From contig JAHQIY010000014.1 in the NCBI GenBank assembly GCA_019054805.1, forward strand, positions 558,001-622,000: a DNA stretch of 64,000 bases, in the 5' to 3' direction. Source of the stretch: Brachionus manjavacas (lineage: Eukaryota; Rotifera; Eurotatoria; Ploima; Brachionidae). Shown piece by piece: positions 47,630 to 58,967 of the stretch; positions within the stretch are counted from its first letter, which is position 1, and each line of letters opens with the position of its first letter. The notes under the pieces were generated by a model. That model was not told the origin of the DNA and did no database searches. It saw nothing but the letters and a program-made list of their open reading frames with translations. A program made the translations under genes and the position numbers.

Positions 47630-49012
47630 ATTAATCGTTTATATTTTTTTATATTTTGTCATTTAAATAAATATTTTCGTCACTAAAATTAGTTTTTTTG
47701 TCTACAAATAAGGTTTTATTTTGTCAGTGAAAAATTATAAAAAAGTCATCTCAAAATATAAATTTGTCAGTCGTTTAGTTTTTTTGTCAGAATAATTAGT
47801 TTTTTATAGTCAGCTAAAACAAATAAAATTAGTCACCACTTTTAGTTATTTTTGTCATCTTAAAAAAATTTAATTTGTCACCCCGAAAAAATATAAGCCA
47901 TTAAAAATTAAGTTAGTTTTTAATTTAAAAAAAGTTATTTTTTATCAATTTTTTGAATACTAAATTTTTAAACTTTATTAAACATGATTTGTTTAATCTT
48001 TAATTGGGAAGAAAATTATATGAGTTTTTTTCTGAAGTAAAATAAAAGGCATTTAATTATAACTTGGGTTTATTTTATGCAAAAAAAAACTAAAATACTG
48101 AATTCGGAACAAAATTATTATTCATTACTTTTTTTTAATATATAATACTAATTATCTAAATAGAACAAAAAAAATCAAATTTTAAGGACAAAAAAATCCA
48201 ATTCTCTATCGAGGCATTTTTTAGCATCCTCCAAGGAGCTAAAACTACAGAAAGGAAAATAACTTTTACCTTTTCCTCTAGTTTTTCCTTTAGTATTAGC
48301 TTCAAAGGCCTGGTCTTGAGATATGTTACTAGAAATTTCTTCAATTACAGGCCTTTTTTTTTTAATTCCCGAGTAACTTTAAAGATTTATTTATTTATTC
48401 GATTAACTATATTGAACTAGAGATAAGACTACATTGGTTTATATTAAAGTAAAATCAAAAGTTTAAATTTAAAAAAAACAAGAAAGACAAAAAAATTTCA
48501 AAGTGGCTATATTTTTGAACATTATTGGATTAATTAACAAAAATTTTAATTTTTTTGATTGTATAAGAATTTCTTTTCAATCAATTATTTATTAATAAAT
48601 TAAAATAGTGCTCAATTTAAATGTAATTGACATTAATTACAAAAATTAACTTAAATGTTTTTATTTTGTTCCTAATTCAGTATTTTAGTTTTTAAATTGC
48701 ATATTATTGTTATTTAAAAATATTATCCGCGAAAATAAAATCTAAATCAATATTTTTATTATTGACATTTAAAATTCATTTCTAAGTTGAACATTTTTAA
48801 GAGAACTCAACAAGTAATTAAAAACGATTATTTTAAAGAAAGAAGTTTTAGGTTTAACCTGTAATTTAAGAAAAAATAATTGTGAAAGACTCAATTATTT
48901 ATTTATTTATGATCAAAAAAATAAGAAAAAATTAAAATTAGTAATTTAAAAAGTATAAAATATCAAAAATCTTATTTTTAATTATCTTTGCAGTCCAAAT
49001 CTAAAGATGCTT
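47630..49012. other. MULE 3' flank and spacer of unit 1
   Basis: Starts with the repeated TTTGTCA-motif block (47685-47890), then AT-rich spacer. A 62-codon minus ORF at 48156-48344 is preserved in both units but has low-complexity Lys/Leu composition; I do not call it a gene. Confidence 0.5.
47685..47890. repeat. Array of degenerate TTTGTCA/TTAGTCA motifs
   Basis: About ten spaced copies of TTTGTCA, TTAGTCA or TAGTCAG occur within 200 bp, directly after the MULE stop codon, commonly separated by 15-30 bp of AT-rich DNA. The same array follows the second MULE (53884-54090). It looks like a subterminal binding-site array of the transposon's right end. Confidence 0.6.
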
Positions 49013-49327
49013 TTAATAAAGGCCTGGATATGATCCAAATGATGGTGAAGCTGAAAACGATTGACCAGAAGTAAGCGATTGAGCTCCGTATAATGAAAGA
49101 GGGCTCAATTGGGCAGCACTGAATTGTGGAGACGACAAAGCAGCAGTTTGATCAAAATTGTATGTTGAACCCAAACCGGAGTATTGTTGAGCTGGAGCAA
49201 ATGATGGCTGAGGGGCAGCAAATGATGCTTGGCCGAATAAAGCTGATGGGTAGCCTTTTTTTTATTAAAAAAATTAATTTTACTTGCCTAAATAAATTTT
49301 AAACTAAAAAATAGTACTGTTGAACAT
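49013..49327 (-). CDS. Small Ser/Ala/Gln-rich protein, family copy D
   Basis: Exon 1 is 49318-49327, the intron 49255-49317, and exon 2 49013-49254 ending TAA. The 83-aa product is MFNSYPSALFGQASF...SYPGLY, intact, identical or nearly so to copies E and F. Upstream, sequence matches the family promoter only to about 49385, where it joins LINE DNA. The TATAAATA present at this position in the other copies is gone, so D may be silent. It is the last gene of duplication unit 1. Confidence 0.65.
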
Positions 49328-49389
49328 TTTTATTTTCTTTAGTATCTGATTGTTTGAATTAATGATTTTTTAAACTTATTTTAAGCTTA

Positions 49390-51680
49390 TTTTAAGCATT
49401 TTCCAATTGAAGCATCAATTTCCATTGACTACTTAATTAAAAGCAAATCTACAATTAGGAAATTCAACTATAAAAAAGCAAACTGGCAACTTTTTAGAGA
49501 CACCTTAAATGAAGATAGAGATTACCTTAGTGAAAAAACACTTTCAATAGATGAGCTGAATAACAAAATTACAAAAAAAATCATTTCTGCTTCACATAAA
49601 TGCATACCTTATCAATCAGAGAAAATATACAAAACGAGTCTAAGATCTCGTTGTCCGTTACTTAAGAAAAGATTTAATCACTTAACCTCAGAGTTAAAAA
49701 TCTCATTAAGAAAATTCTTGAATCAAAATTGGTTTGATTTCATTCAGAAAATGGGGAAAAATCCACTTTCAAGCAGGCCTTTTGGGAAAAAAATAAACAA
49801 ATTTAGAACACAGAAAGGATCAAAATTGATTCCAAATTTGATCTCAAATAACAAGGAATTAAAAACTGATAATGAAAAAGGAAAATGCTTCGGAGATATA
49901 TTATCTTCAACATTTAGTCCTCACTCTGATTTAATAGATACTGAAAAAGATAATGAAATAATTAGCTTTAATTTTGAATACCTCAAAAATTACAATCAGT
50001 GTAATTTCAATGATCCTATCTGCCCAAACGAACTTATTCTGACTTTAAAAAGACTGAAGACTGAAGCGGCCTCAGGACCTGACCAAATACATAATCTAAT
50101 GCTTAAAAATTTACCAAGAAATTCCTTAATAGAAATCTCAAAACTATTTAACTTATCTCTGTGACATGGTATTATTCCTAAATCATGGAAAACTGCGAAC
50201 ATAACTATGATTCAAAAAAATGCATCTTCTCCACAAGATCCTTCAAACTATAGACCAATCAGTATAACAAGTTGCCTAGGAAAGTTACTTGAGCGTATAA
50301 TCTACACAAGACTCTACAATTTTTTAGAAAAAAATTTATTACTTATCCAGGAACAATCAGGATTTAGGAAACATCGGAGAACTTCCGATAATCTTTACTT
50401 TTTAATTCAAAAAATTGTGGAATCATTTAATAGAAAAAAAAGAGTTTGTGGCCTTTTTTTTGATATTTCTAAAGCCTTTGATAGGGTTTGGCACGAAGGT
50501 TTAATTTATAAATTAATAAAAATAAATCCACCACAATACTTAATTAACTGGATTAGATCCTTCTTAGACTCAAGGACATTTAGGGTGAATGTGAATTACA
50601 ACTTGAGCGACGAATATCAAATAACTGCAGGTGTTCCTCAAGGCTCGGTTATTAGTCCTCTTTTATTTAGCATTTATATTAATGACATCCCAAAAAGAAA
50701 CAAAACAAATAATGAATACTTTCTGCTTTTCGCAGATGATCTAGTTACATTCTTCATTTATAACAAGAAAGGGAACCTAGAAAATAAGATTAATAAATAC
50801 ACCAACGAACTAGAACAATGGCTTATTTAATGGAAAATGAAGATATCAGTTGAAAAGTCATGTTCAGTAGTCTTTTCTAGGTACAAAAAAGAGGGTGATA
50901 ATCTAAACTTAAAAATCTATGGAAACAGAATAGTGAGCCAAAAAGAAATCAAGTTTCTTGGTATTAAATTTGATTCTAAGTTAAACTTTAATACACTAGT
51001 AGACGAAATTAAAGAACGCTGCAACAAAAGGCTAAATATTATTAAGATATTGTCAAACAAAAAATGGGGTCTCAATCAAAACACACTAGGAAATTTATAT
51101 AAATCTTTAGTCGGATCGATTTTAGACTATTCTTTTCCTTGCTTAAATTCATTTTCAGAAAATAATATCAAAAAACTACAAGCAATTCAGAATACAGCAG
51201 TAAGATCTATCCTCAGATTAAAATATGATACTCCCTCCAACATCGTGCATCAGGAGGCTTTTAATAAACTAAAATTACTAACAGTCTCGAATCGTCTTTT
51301 TGAGTTGAGCGAGAAATATGTTGGGACAGGACTGAGTCATTCTACTCCATTGGTTGAAAGACTGGTGAAAGAATACAAAGAAGGTTTCGAATCAAGATAT
51401 ATTGAATAGCCAACTCCATTGTGTAATTGCTACCTTAATATTTCTTCTTTTTTCCTGAAACTTGAACTATTTAAACATGTGCCACATGAAACAATCTTTT
51501 CCAATTTATGTCTTTTCAACTTTAATTTTTTTTAGCTTATTTACTCTATTTTGATTCTTTTTTTTTTTTTATCTAATTTTATTTACTTTAATTTTATTTT
51601 AATTTTATTTTTTTTATTTTATTTTTAATTTATTCTGAAGGAGCTTTAGCTCGGTACATAAAACAAATAAATAAATAAAT
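49390..51680 (+). pseudogene. Jockey-type LINE, duplication unit 2
   Basis: Coding in one frame from KHFPIEASISIDYLI (49394) through FNYKKANWQLFRDTL and on to 51409. It keeps about 230 bp more of the 5' side than unit 1. RT motifs are as in unit 1, with the same two in-frame stops (TGA at 50162-50164, TAA at 50828-50830). Relative to unit 1 it lacks 57 nt (19 codons, in frame) near 49646. The 3' terminus is at 51640-51680. At its 5' end it abuts the copy D promoter. Confidence 0.9.
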
Positions 51681-51724
51681 AATATAAAGCAAAAAAATAA
51701 ATACTTATCGATAAGAAATAAAAA

Positions 51725-53828
51725 ATGTCTAGTACTGAATCAGTAATTCCCAATTTCAATGAAGAGGACACAATGCTTGATATAGACCAAGAAGATGTAG
51801 AACCACTAAAAAAACGTGGGAAAGGAATTTTATATCAAGAGGTAGCAATCATTAAGTTGACTGAATTTATTCAGCAAAAAGATGCTACAATGAACAAGCA
51901 AGGATTCATTAATAAATTTAGCCACGATACCAATTTATGGAAATACCAATACAAGCGCAAACGAATTGACACTGTTTGCTATTATTTCCTCTGTTCGCCA
52001 CCATTGTCGAGCTGCAGCACAATGGCTTATTATCACCTTACTTCTGATGACGAAGTATGTTTATTCATCAGTGATTATAAACAAGAGCACAAGGACAAAA
52101 CTGAAAGAGGTATACCAATAGAAATAAAAGAGCAGATCAAGCGCTACTTCGAAATGAAAATAACAACTCCAAAAGCCATACTGAGAGCACTCGATAATGA
52201 TGGACTACAACAACCACAAATAAAAACTTTAAGTAACTATCTGGCTATTATACGTAAAGATAACTACGGTCCGGCACACATAAACGTTCTGGATCTTGAA
52301 CTATGGCACCAAAATCGGAAGGAGGTTCCAGACGATTACGACAAACCATTTTGTCCAAGTTTCGAGAAAGCTGTAGATAACGATCAGCTCATGTTTTTCC
52401 GAATTTTTTTCACCACCAAGCGACTGATTAGCAATGCGGACAAGAAAAAGCATTTAACAGTAGATGCTACCTACAAACTCATTTGGCAAGGTTTCCCAGT
52501 CTTGATGATTGGTACTACTGATCGCCAAAAGCACTTTCATCCGTTTGGTATTTGTATTTCAACCAACGAAACAGGAGATGACTTCAGATTCCTTTTTGAA
52601 TCACTCTAAAAAGTTGTTTTCGATGTGATGCAACTGCAGTATTCGCCACAGATCGTAATAGCAGATGGTGCCGATGCAATCACCAATGGATTTCAAGAAG
52701 CATTCGCTGATATTTTTGAAAAGAGAGTTATGTGCTTTGCTCATGTTATACGTAAAGTTGACGCGCAACTGAAAAGTTTCACCACTGAAGCCCAGAAAGC
52801 CATAAAGTATTCAATTAGACAGGATATCATGCGGCTTCAATTGTGCGAATCTGAAGAAATTTTTGATGCCGTATTAAAACTTTTCATTAACAAGTGGCGT
52901 TCGTATAAATCTTAGCTTATAGACAATTTCCTTGACTATTTTTGCTGCGAGTGGACTACAAGGTATTATTAATATATATATATTTTAATATTTTCATCTT
53001 TTATTTTATAATTTTTTTAAGATTAAAAGGTTGGTTTGAAGGCTATGCTCCCGGTGTGCCATCCACCAATAATGCTTTAGAATCCTGGAATCTAATCATC
53101 AAGCTAGAGTCAACTATGAGGCAACGTCACAATTTAAGTTCATTCCTTACAATCTTAGATAATGACATCATTGGGCGTTGGTCAAGAGATAGGCATCCCG
53201 AAAACGTGAATCGTGCAATTTTTTACACTGAATTTAATTGCGATCTACAATTGTATACTGCCGCTTTTCAATGGACTAGCAATATAAAAACTGACTGTAT
53301 TATCAAAATTTCTTCCTCTAATGGTCGTATTTTTTATAGTCATCAAGATCTCAATCTAAAGCTGACAAAAGAAACAGTTGACGACTATATTTTAACAAAA
53401 CAAAATTTATCCGGTGATCATTTAATGACTACTCTCAATTTTGCCAGATCAATGAGACCATTCTATGTTCCGATGATTGGAAACAAAGCAAATGCAATTG
53501 TAGAGAATTTGCTAAACACTACATCTGCATTCATGTTCTTGGCCTTGCATACCGTTACAAGCTTTGCATTATCCCAGAATAAGCTAAAACAATTTCAATC
53601 GGTCAAAAACGCAAAAGAGGCAGACCAAAAAAACAAAAAGCAGCTTTGTTTTACCAAAATGATTGTGATTTGAGCAGTTCAGAAAATGAAGAAATTCAAG
53701 AGCCTCCTAGCGATTCAGTCATTGAGAAAGAATCTGTTACTGAAGCTACAGTCGAAGCTACAGTGGATTTACCAAGAAAACGAGGAAGACCAAAGAAATC
53801 AACAACTCAGGGAAAAAAACAAAAATAA
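51725..53828 (+). pseudogene. MULE transposase gene, duplication unit 2
   Basis: Same architecture as the unit 1 gene: exon 1 51725-52962, a 59-nt intron 52963-53021, then exon 2. It shares the TAA at 52607-52609 and adds a second nonsense codon, TAG at 52913-52915 (GAG in unit 1, a G-to-T change). The A-run near 53628 has one more A than unit 1, placing the AT-hook tail (53646-53828) in yet another frame. The shared stop shows that inactivation preceded duplication; the unit 2 copy has decayed further. Confidence 0.85.
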
Positions 53829-55208
53829 ATTAATCGTTTATATTTTTTTATATTTTGTCATTTAAATAAATATTTTCGTCACTAAAATTAGTTTTTTTTG
53901 TCTACAAATAAGGTTTTATTTTGTCAGTGAAAAATTATAAAAAAGTCATCTCAAAATATAAATTTGTCAGTCGTTTAGTTTTTTTGTCAGAATAATTAGT
54001 TTTTTATAGTCAGCTAAAACAAATAAAATTAGTCACCACTTTTAGTTATTTTTGTCATCTTAAAAAATTTAATTTGTCACCCCGAAAAAATATAAGCCAT
54101 TAAAAATTAAGTTAGTTTTTAATTTAAAAAAAGTTATTTTTTATCAATTTTTTGAATACTAAATTTTTAAACTTTATTAAACATGATTTGTTTAATCTTT
54201 AATTGGGAAGAAAATTATATGAGTTTTTTTCTGAAGTAAAATAAAAGGCATTTAATTATAACTTGGGTTTATTTTATGCAAAAAAAAACTAAAATACTGA
54301 ATTCGGAACAAAATTATTATTCATTACTTTTTTTTAATATATAATACTAATTATCTAAATAGAACAAAAAAAATCAAATTTTAAGGACAAAAAAATCCAA
54401 TTCTCTATCGAGGCATTTTTTAGCATCCTCCAAGGAGCTAAAACTACAGAAAGGAAAATAACTTTTACCTTTTCCTCTAGTTTTTCCTTTAGTATTAGCT
54501 TCAAAGGCCTGGTCTTGAGATATGTTACTAGAAATTTCTTCAATTACAGGCCTTTTTTTTAATTCCCGAGTAACTTTAAAGATTTATTTATTTATTCGAT
54601 TAACTATATTGAACTAGAGATAAGACTACATTGGTTTATATTAAAGTAAAATCAAATGTTTAAATTTAAAAAAAACAAGAAAGACAAAAAAATTTCAAAG
54701 TGGCTATATTTTTGAACATTATTGGATTAATTAACAAAAATTTTAATTTTTTTGATTGTATAAGAATTTCTTTTCAATCAATTATTTATTAATAAATTAA
54801 AATAGTGATCAATTTAAATGTAATTGACATTAATTACAAAAATTAACTTAAATGTTTTTATTTTGTTCCTAATTCAGTATTTTAGTTTTTAAATTGCATA
54901 TTATTGTTATTTAAAAATATTATCCGCGAAAATAAAATCTAAATCAATATTTTTATTATTGACATTTAAAATTCATTTCTAAGTTGAACATTTTTAAGAG
55001 AACTCAACAAGTAATTAAAAACGATTATTTTAAAGAAAGAAGTTTTAGGTTTAACCTGTAATTTAAGAAAAATAATTGTGAAAGACTCAATTATTTATTT
55101 ATTTATGATCAAAAAAATAAGAAAAAATTAAAATTAGTAATTTAAAAAGTATAAAATATCAAAAATCTTATTTTTAATTATCTTTGCAGTCCAAATCTAA
55201 AGATGCTT
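53829..55208. other. MULE 3' flank and spacer of unit 2
   Basis: Duplicate of 47630-49012, with the TTTGTCA-motif array at about 53884-54090. No gene is supported. Confidence 0.5.
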
Positions 55209-55523
55209 TTAATAAAGGCCTGGATATGATCCAAATGATGGTGAAGCTGAAAACGATTGACCAGAAGTAAGCGATTGAGCTCCGTATAATGAAAGAGGGC
55301 TCAATTGGGCAGCACTGAATTGTGGAGACGACAAAGCAGCAGTTTGATCAAAATTGTATGTTGAACCCAAACCGGAGTATTGTTGAGCTGGAGCAAATGA
55401 TGGCTGAGGGGCAGCAAATGATGCTTGGCCGAATAAAGCTGATGGGTAGCCTTTTTTTTATTAAAAAAATTAATTTTACTTGCCTAAATAAATTTTAAAC
55501 TAAAAAATAGTACTGTTGAACAT
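55209..55523 (-). CDS. Small Ser/Ala/Gln-rich protein, family copy E
   Basis: Exon 1 is 55514-55523, the intron 55451-55513, and exon 2 55209-55450 ending TAA. The 83-aa product begins MFNSYPSALFGQASFAAPQP and has the family C-terminus SFGSYPGLY. TATAAATA at 55595-55588 (minus) is 65-72 bp upstream of the ATG. It is divergent from copy F across 497 bp, so E-F repeats the A-B arrangement. It is the terminal gene of duplication unit 2 and has an intact frame. Confidence 0.7.
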
Positions 55524-56020
55524 TTTTATTTTCTTTAGTATCTGATTGTTTGAATTAATGATTTTAATTTTTTGATGAAGTTACTTCTATTTATACTATA
55601 TAATGATACTCATGGAAAGTCTGAAAATATTAAATGAATAAATTAATTTAATCAATAAACTTTTGAATAACCAGTTTATAGAATGCTCTTTTTTCCTTTT
55701 CGATTCCTTAATTTTTTTTTAAATTAATGATGATGATAAAAATTAAAAATGATTAGTATGTAATTGAATGCGTTCCTAAATAAGTTCTGGTTTTAGTTAA
55801 TTGGCGAGTGTATATCAATTTAAAAAAAAATCAAAAATTACTTAAACCATTCATGCAATTTAGTTATTTTGCTATTGATATCGAAAAGAAACTATCTATG
55901 AACATAAAAGAAAAGCTTTTTCAAGCATGGGTAGTTCCAGTTTATCAAAGTATAAATACAAGCTTAAAATAAGTTTAAAAAATCATTAATTCAAACAATC
56001 AGATACTAAAGAAAATAAAA
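55524..56020. promoter_or_regulatory. 497-bp divergent promoter between copies E and F
   Basis: The ends are inverted copies of each other for about 50 bp (TTTTATTTTCTTTAGTATCTG and its complement). TATAAATA occurs at 55588-55595 (minus, for E) and 55951-55958 (plus, for F), both about 65-70 bp from the ATG. The middle is similar to the A-B spacer read on the other strand. Confidence 0.7.
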
Positions 56021-56335
56021 ATGTTCAACAGTACTATTTTTTAGTTTAAAATTTATTTAGGCAAGTAAAATTAATTTTTTTAATAAAAAAAAGGCTACCC
56101 ATCAGCTTTATTCGGCCAAGCATCATTTGCTGCCCCTCAGCCATCATTTGCTCCAGCTCAACAATACTCCGGTTTGGGTTCAACATACAATTTTGATCAA
56201 ACTGCTGCTTTGTCGTCTCCACAATTCAGTGCTGCCCAATTGAGCCCTCTTTCATTATACGGAGCTCAATCGCTTACTTCTGGTCAATCGTTTTCAGCTT
56301 CACCATCATTTGGATCATATCCAGGCCTTTATTAA
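56021..56335 (+). CDS. Small Ser/Ala/Gln-rich protein, family copy F
   Basis: Exon 1 is 56021-56030 (ATG, TTC, AAC, A), the intron 56031-56093 (GTACTA...AAAAAAG), and exon 2 56094-56335 ending TAA. The 83-aa product begins MFNSYPSALFGQAS and matches E and D almost exactly; the intron is as well conserved as the exons, pointing to recent gene conversion or duplication. Composition is S, A, P, Q, F, Y, G rich, with YGAQSLTSGQSFSASPSFG near the C-terminus. No domain is recognised. Confidence 0.7.
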
Positions 56336-56735
56336 AAGCATCATTTTTAGTTAAATTCAAATTTTAATTTTTAAAATAAATAAGAAATTTTATCTTTAAA
56401 AATCTCAAATCTTTTAATAAATATTATATCTTACTTATTTAAGGTAATTTTTTCCTAACAATTTAAAATATTATGAAACTTTTATTTTATTATGATTTAA
56501 TAAATTTATGGTTATTTACATTAAAACAATGAAAGGTTTTATTTAATTTATTATATGAAAGTGTTTAAATCAATTCTTATTTTTTAATAGCAAATCTTAT
56601 TTTTTAAAATTATCAAAATTTTAAGTAGAATTTTTAAAATTCCTTCTTAGTAAGTCACTCTTTAATTTAAGCTTTGGTTAATCAGTTAAAAAAAAAAGAA
56701 AAAATTCTAAAGAATCGTTTGATCAAAGCAATGGT
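56336..56735. other. Copy F 3' flank
   Basis: AT-rich, with AATAAA-like hexamers within 100 bases of the stop. No further gene is seen. Confidence 0.4.
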
Positions 56736-56739
56736 CTTA

Positions 56740-57130
56740 CGTACGTTTGGTAGTTACATACCTTTATATTATAGTCTAAGCCGGTTCTAATGGCACTTCC
56801 TTTTAACTTAAGTGCTGCCATCTTTGATACAGTTTGTTTGCATTTGATGTGGGTATGGTTTGTAATTATCTGGTTAAGGATATTATCCCAGGTACTTCAT
56901 TTGATCAACTGTTGTCAGTTCGCGCCTTTCCACTTTTGAACAGTGCCTTGATTCTGAGATCAAGCCTAAGATTATGATCACCAATGTTAAAGCTAAATAT
57001 GTGTTCTGTTGTAAATTCAGTGTTTCTATTTTAGGGACTAAATCCTCAACAAATATTCAGAACAGCCTTAGATCAGTAGTCCATTCTGCTTGACACCAAC
57101 GGAAGATCTAAATGTCTCGGTCCTCTCACC
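56740..57130 (-). pseudogene. Degenerate LINE reverse-transcriptase fragment
   Basis: Minus-strand frames include SSVGVKQNGLL at about 57090-57060 (RT motif B, normally G-V-K-Q-G-G-x-L-S-P) followed, after shifts, by LVPKIETLNLQQNTYLA and further scraps. The spacing and G-V-K-Q wording point to a LINE lineage different from the GVPQGS family at 42-51 kb. It is heavily decayed, with many stops. Confidence 0.45.
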
Positions 57131-57590
57131 TTCATTAGAATACAAAATTAAAAAATTCAAAGATTAATAATAAATTTTTAAATTTTTAATCTAAAAGGTG
57201 GATTTCTATGAAAATTTGGTCGTAAAGACAAACAATTAAAAAAAATTATTTTTTTCCTAACAAATTTATGCGATTTTTGAAGCTTAGGAAAGCTGCTTTC
57301 AGTTAAGTTCCTTTTTAGTCTAAAAAAGTAAAAAAATGTGGATTATAAGGGATTAAAAATGGCTAATTTGAAGATGAATTAAATATTGCATGATTAAGTT
57401 TGAATTTTGTGTCGTAATTCAAGAGACTTGTGTTTAAATTATGAAAAATTAAAAGTATTTAAAATTAATTAACGTTATTATCCTTCTTAAACTGATTATT
57501 TATTATTCTTTACTCTAAATTTTGAATAGCTAATTTATTACTTACTAAACCTGAAAAATTTACACAAATAAGAATTGAAAAAAAAGTATT
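57131..57590. other. AT-rich spacer
   Basis: No feature is recognised. Confidence 0.5.
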
Positions 57591-57591
57591 C

Positions 57592-57777
57592 GGGTCTTGT
57601 CCAATATGTGATCACTTGATCACCAAAAATGTGATCATTTTTATAATGCTGGTATATAAAACATTTGATCACATATTGTGTGATCATCGATTTGGTGATC
57701 AGTCTTGTTCACAAAACCAACATTATTAAAATGACCACATTTTCGGTGATCAAGTGATCACATATTGGACAAGACCC
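57592..57777. mobile_element. Palindromic MITE, 186 bp
   Basis: GGGTCTTGTCCAATATGTGA at the left is the reverse complement of TCACATATTGGACAAGACCC at the right. The arms pair for about 55 bp and the interior carries more TGATCA palindromes (at least seven TGATCA words in all). TATTC lies next to both ends but the target duplication is unclear. No coding capacity. It ends 12 bp before the target site duplication of the LINE at 57800. Confidence 0.85.
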
Positions 57778-57800
57778 AAATATTCATATAATCCCATTAC

Positions 57801-58967
57801 TTGAATGTGACAGTTCCTTACCTATGTGATCATGAAGCATTGACAAAAAGTGAATTGCTAAAAATACACGATAGAAGTGATAAGGGGATAATCAACTTAA
57901 ACGTAGTCAAGAAGCATCAAACGTACATAATAGCAGTCAAAGGCGTAAAACTGAACGTTTCCATTAAAGAAAATGAAGACTATATCAAAGAATGTATTGA
58001 AAAATACAACATAAAAGATATAAAGAGGAAACTTGGTAAAAAAGGAACCCACATGAATATTCTAATAATAAGTGTTAAGAGTGAGAGTAAGTTCATTGAG
58101 ATTCTAAAAAATGGTTTTAACCTTAATGGTAAGAACTATTACTCTGAACCTTGGATATTCAAACCAATACAATGTCTCAAATGTGGTGTTATCGGACATA
58201 AAGCAGTCGACTGCAAAGACTTAGAATATAGTTGCCTTAGATGCGGTGAAATTGGACATGACAGGTGCATGAAAACATATAGAGATAACATAAAATGTTT
58301 ACTATGCAAAAAAAAACATTATAGCTTTAGCATAACATGTGAAATTATAAAACAGGAAATGCGAAAATGTAACCGCACTTACGCCAAAATACTAAAACAA
58401 CATGACATTAGGAGTGATGAAATAGACAAAATATTTATGAATGCAAGTGTAGATGCAGCAGAAGATGACCATAAAGAGACGAACAGTGATACATATAAGC
58501 TGATGATTGAAGCGATAGCCTCCAGGGTTGATACCCTCACGGAAGAGGTAAAAACAAACAAACAAGATGTAGGAGCAATAGCTGAGACACTTATTGAGCA
58601 TGAAAATAGAATTAGTAATAATGAAAACGCTAATAAGGAACTAGAAATAAGAATGATTGGACAGGCAAACTATATTGTTGAAAGTTTTGAGTCTATCAAA
58701 GAGTTTTGGAAAGACGCGATCAAAAATAAAGAATTTAGACCGACGAAGAGTCTTGTTGAACATAATCAAAAAGCAAGATAACAACTTAACGATGACATAA
58801 ACAGAACAAAATCAAAAGCAATAGGAACAAACGAACCAATAAAAGCTTATATATGTGTTGAGGAAGCCAAAAAATTACAAAACACGTCGGCAAAAAATGT
58901 TAAAGACGATTTGAATACTACATTATTAGAGAATATTAGAAGAATAGCCAAAAGAAAACCCGATTAG
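57801..58967 (+). pseudogene. LINE ORF1: zinc-knuckle Gag-like protein
   Basis: The frame runs 326 codons to TAA at 58779-58781 and then 61 more codons to TAG at 58965-58967. Three cysteine clusters: CLKCGVIGHKAVDC (C125, C128, H133, C138), CLRCGEIGHDRC (C145, C148, H153, C156) and CLLCKKKH...C (166-180). The first is a perfect CX2CX4HX4C nucleic-acid-binding knuckle. The region from about 230 to 310 is predicted coiled-coil-like (heptads of I/L/E/N). It would bind element RNA. The start codon is missing because of truncation. The first TAA separates a charged C-terminal segment. Confidence 0.85.

Larger units (their letters stand above)
43333..49367. repeat. 6.0-kb segmental duplication, unit 1
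   Basis: Matches 49623-55563 at an almost constant offset of 6,196-6,199 bp. Contents, in order: LINE (plus), MULE gene (plus), AT-rich spacer, small-gene copy D (minus). I see only scattered single-base differences and homopolymer changes, plus one in-frame 57-nt block (about 43388-43444) absent from unit 2. Confidence 0.9.
49623..55563. repeat. 6.0-kb segmental duplication, unit 2
   Basis: Direct tandem partner of 43333-49367. It ends at about 55563, where the copy E promoter continues into unique spacer while unit 1 runs into LINE DNA. The junction between units (49368-49622) contains LINE 5' sequence that is present in unit 1 only in inverted form (43050-43275). Confidence 0.9.

Noticed and set aside
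48156-48344. 62-codon minus-strand ORF duplicated at 54355-54543
   Set aside because: Its conservation is explained by the young 6-kb duplication; the peptide is K/L/F-rich, without motif or splice context.
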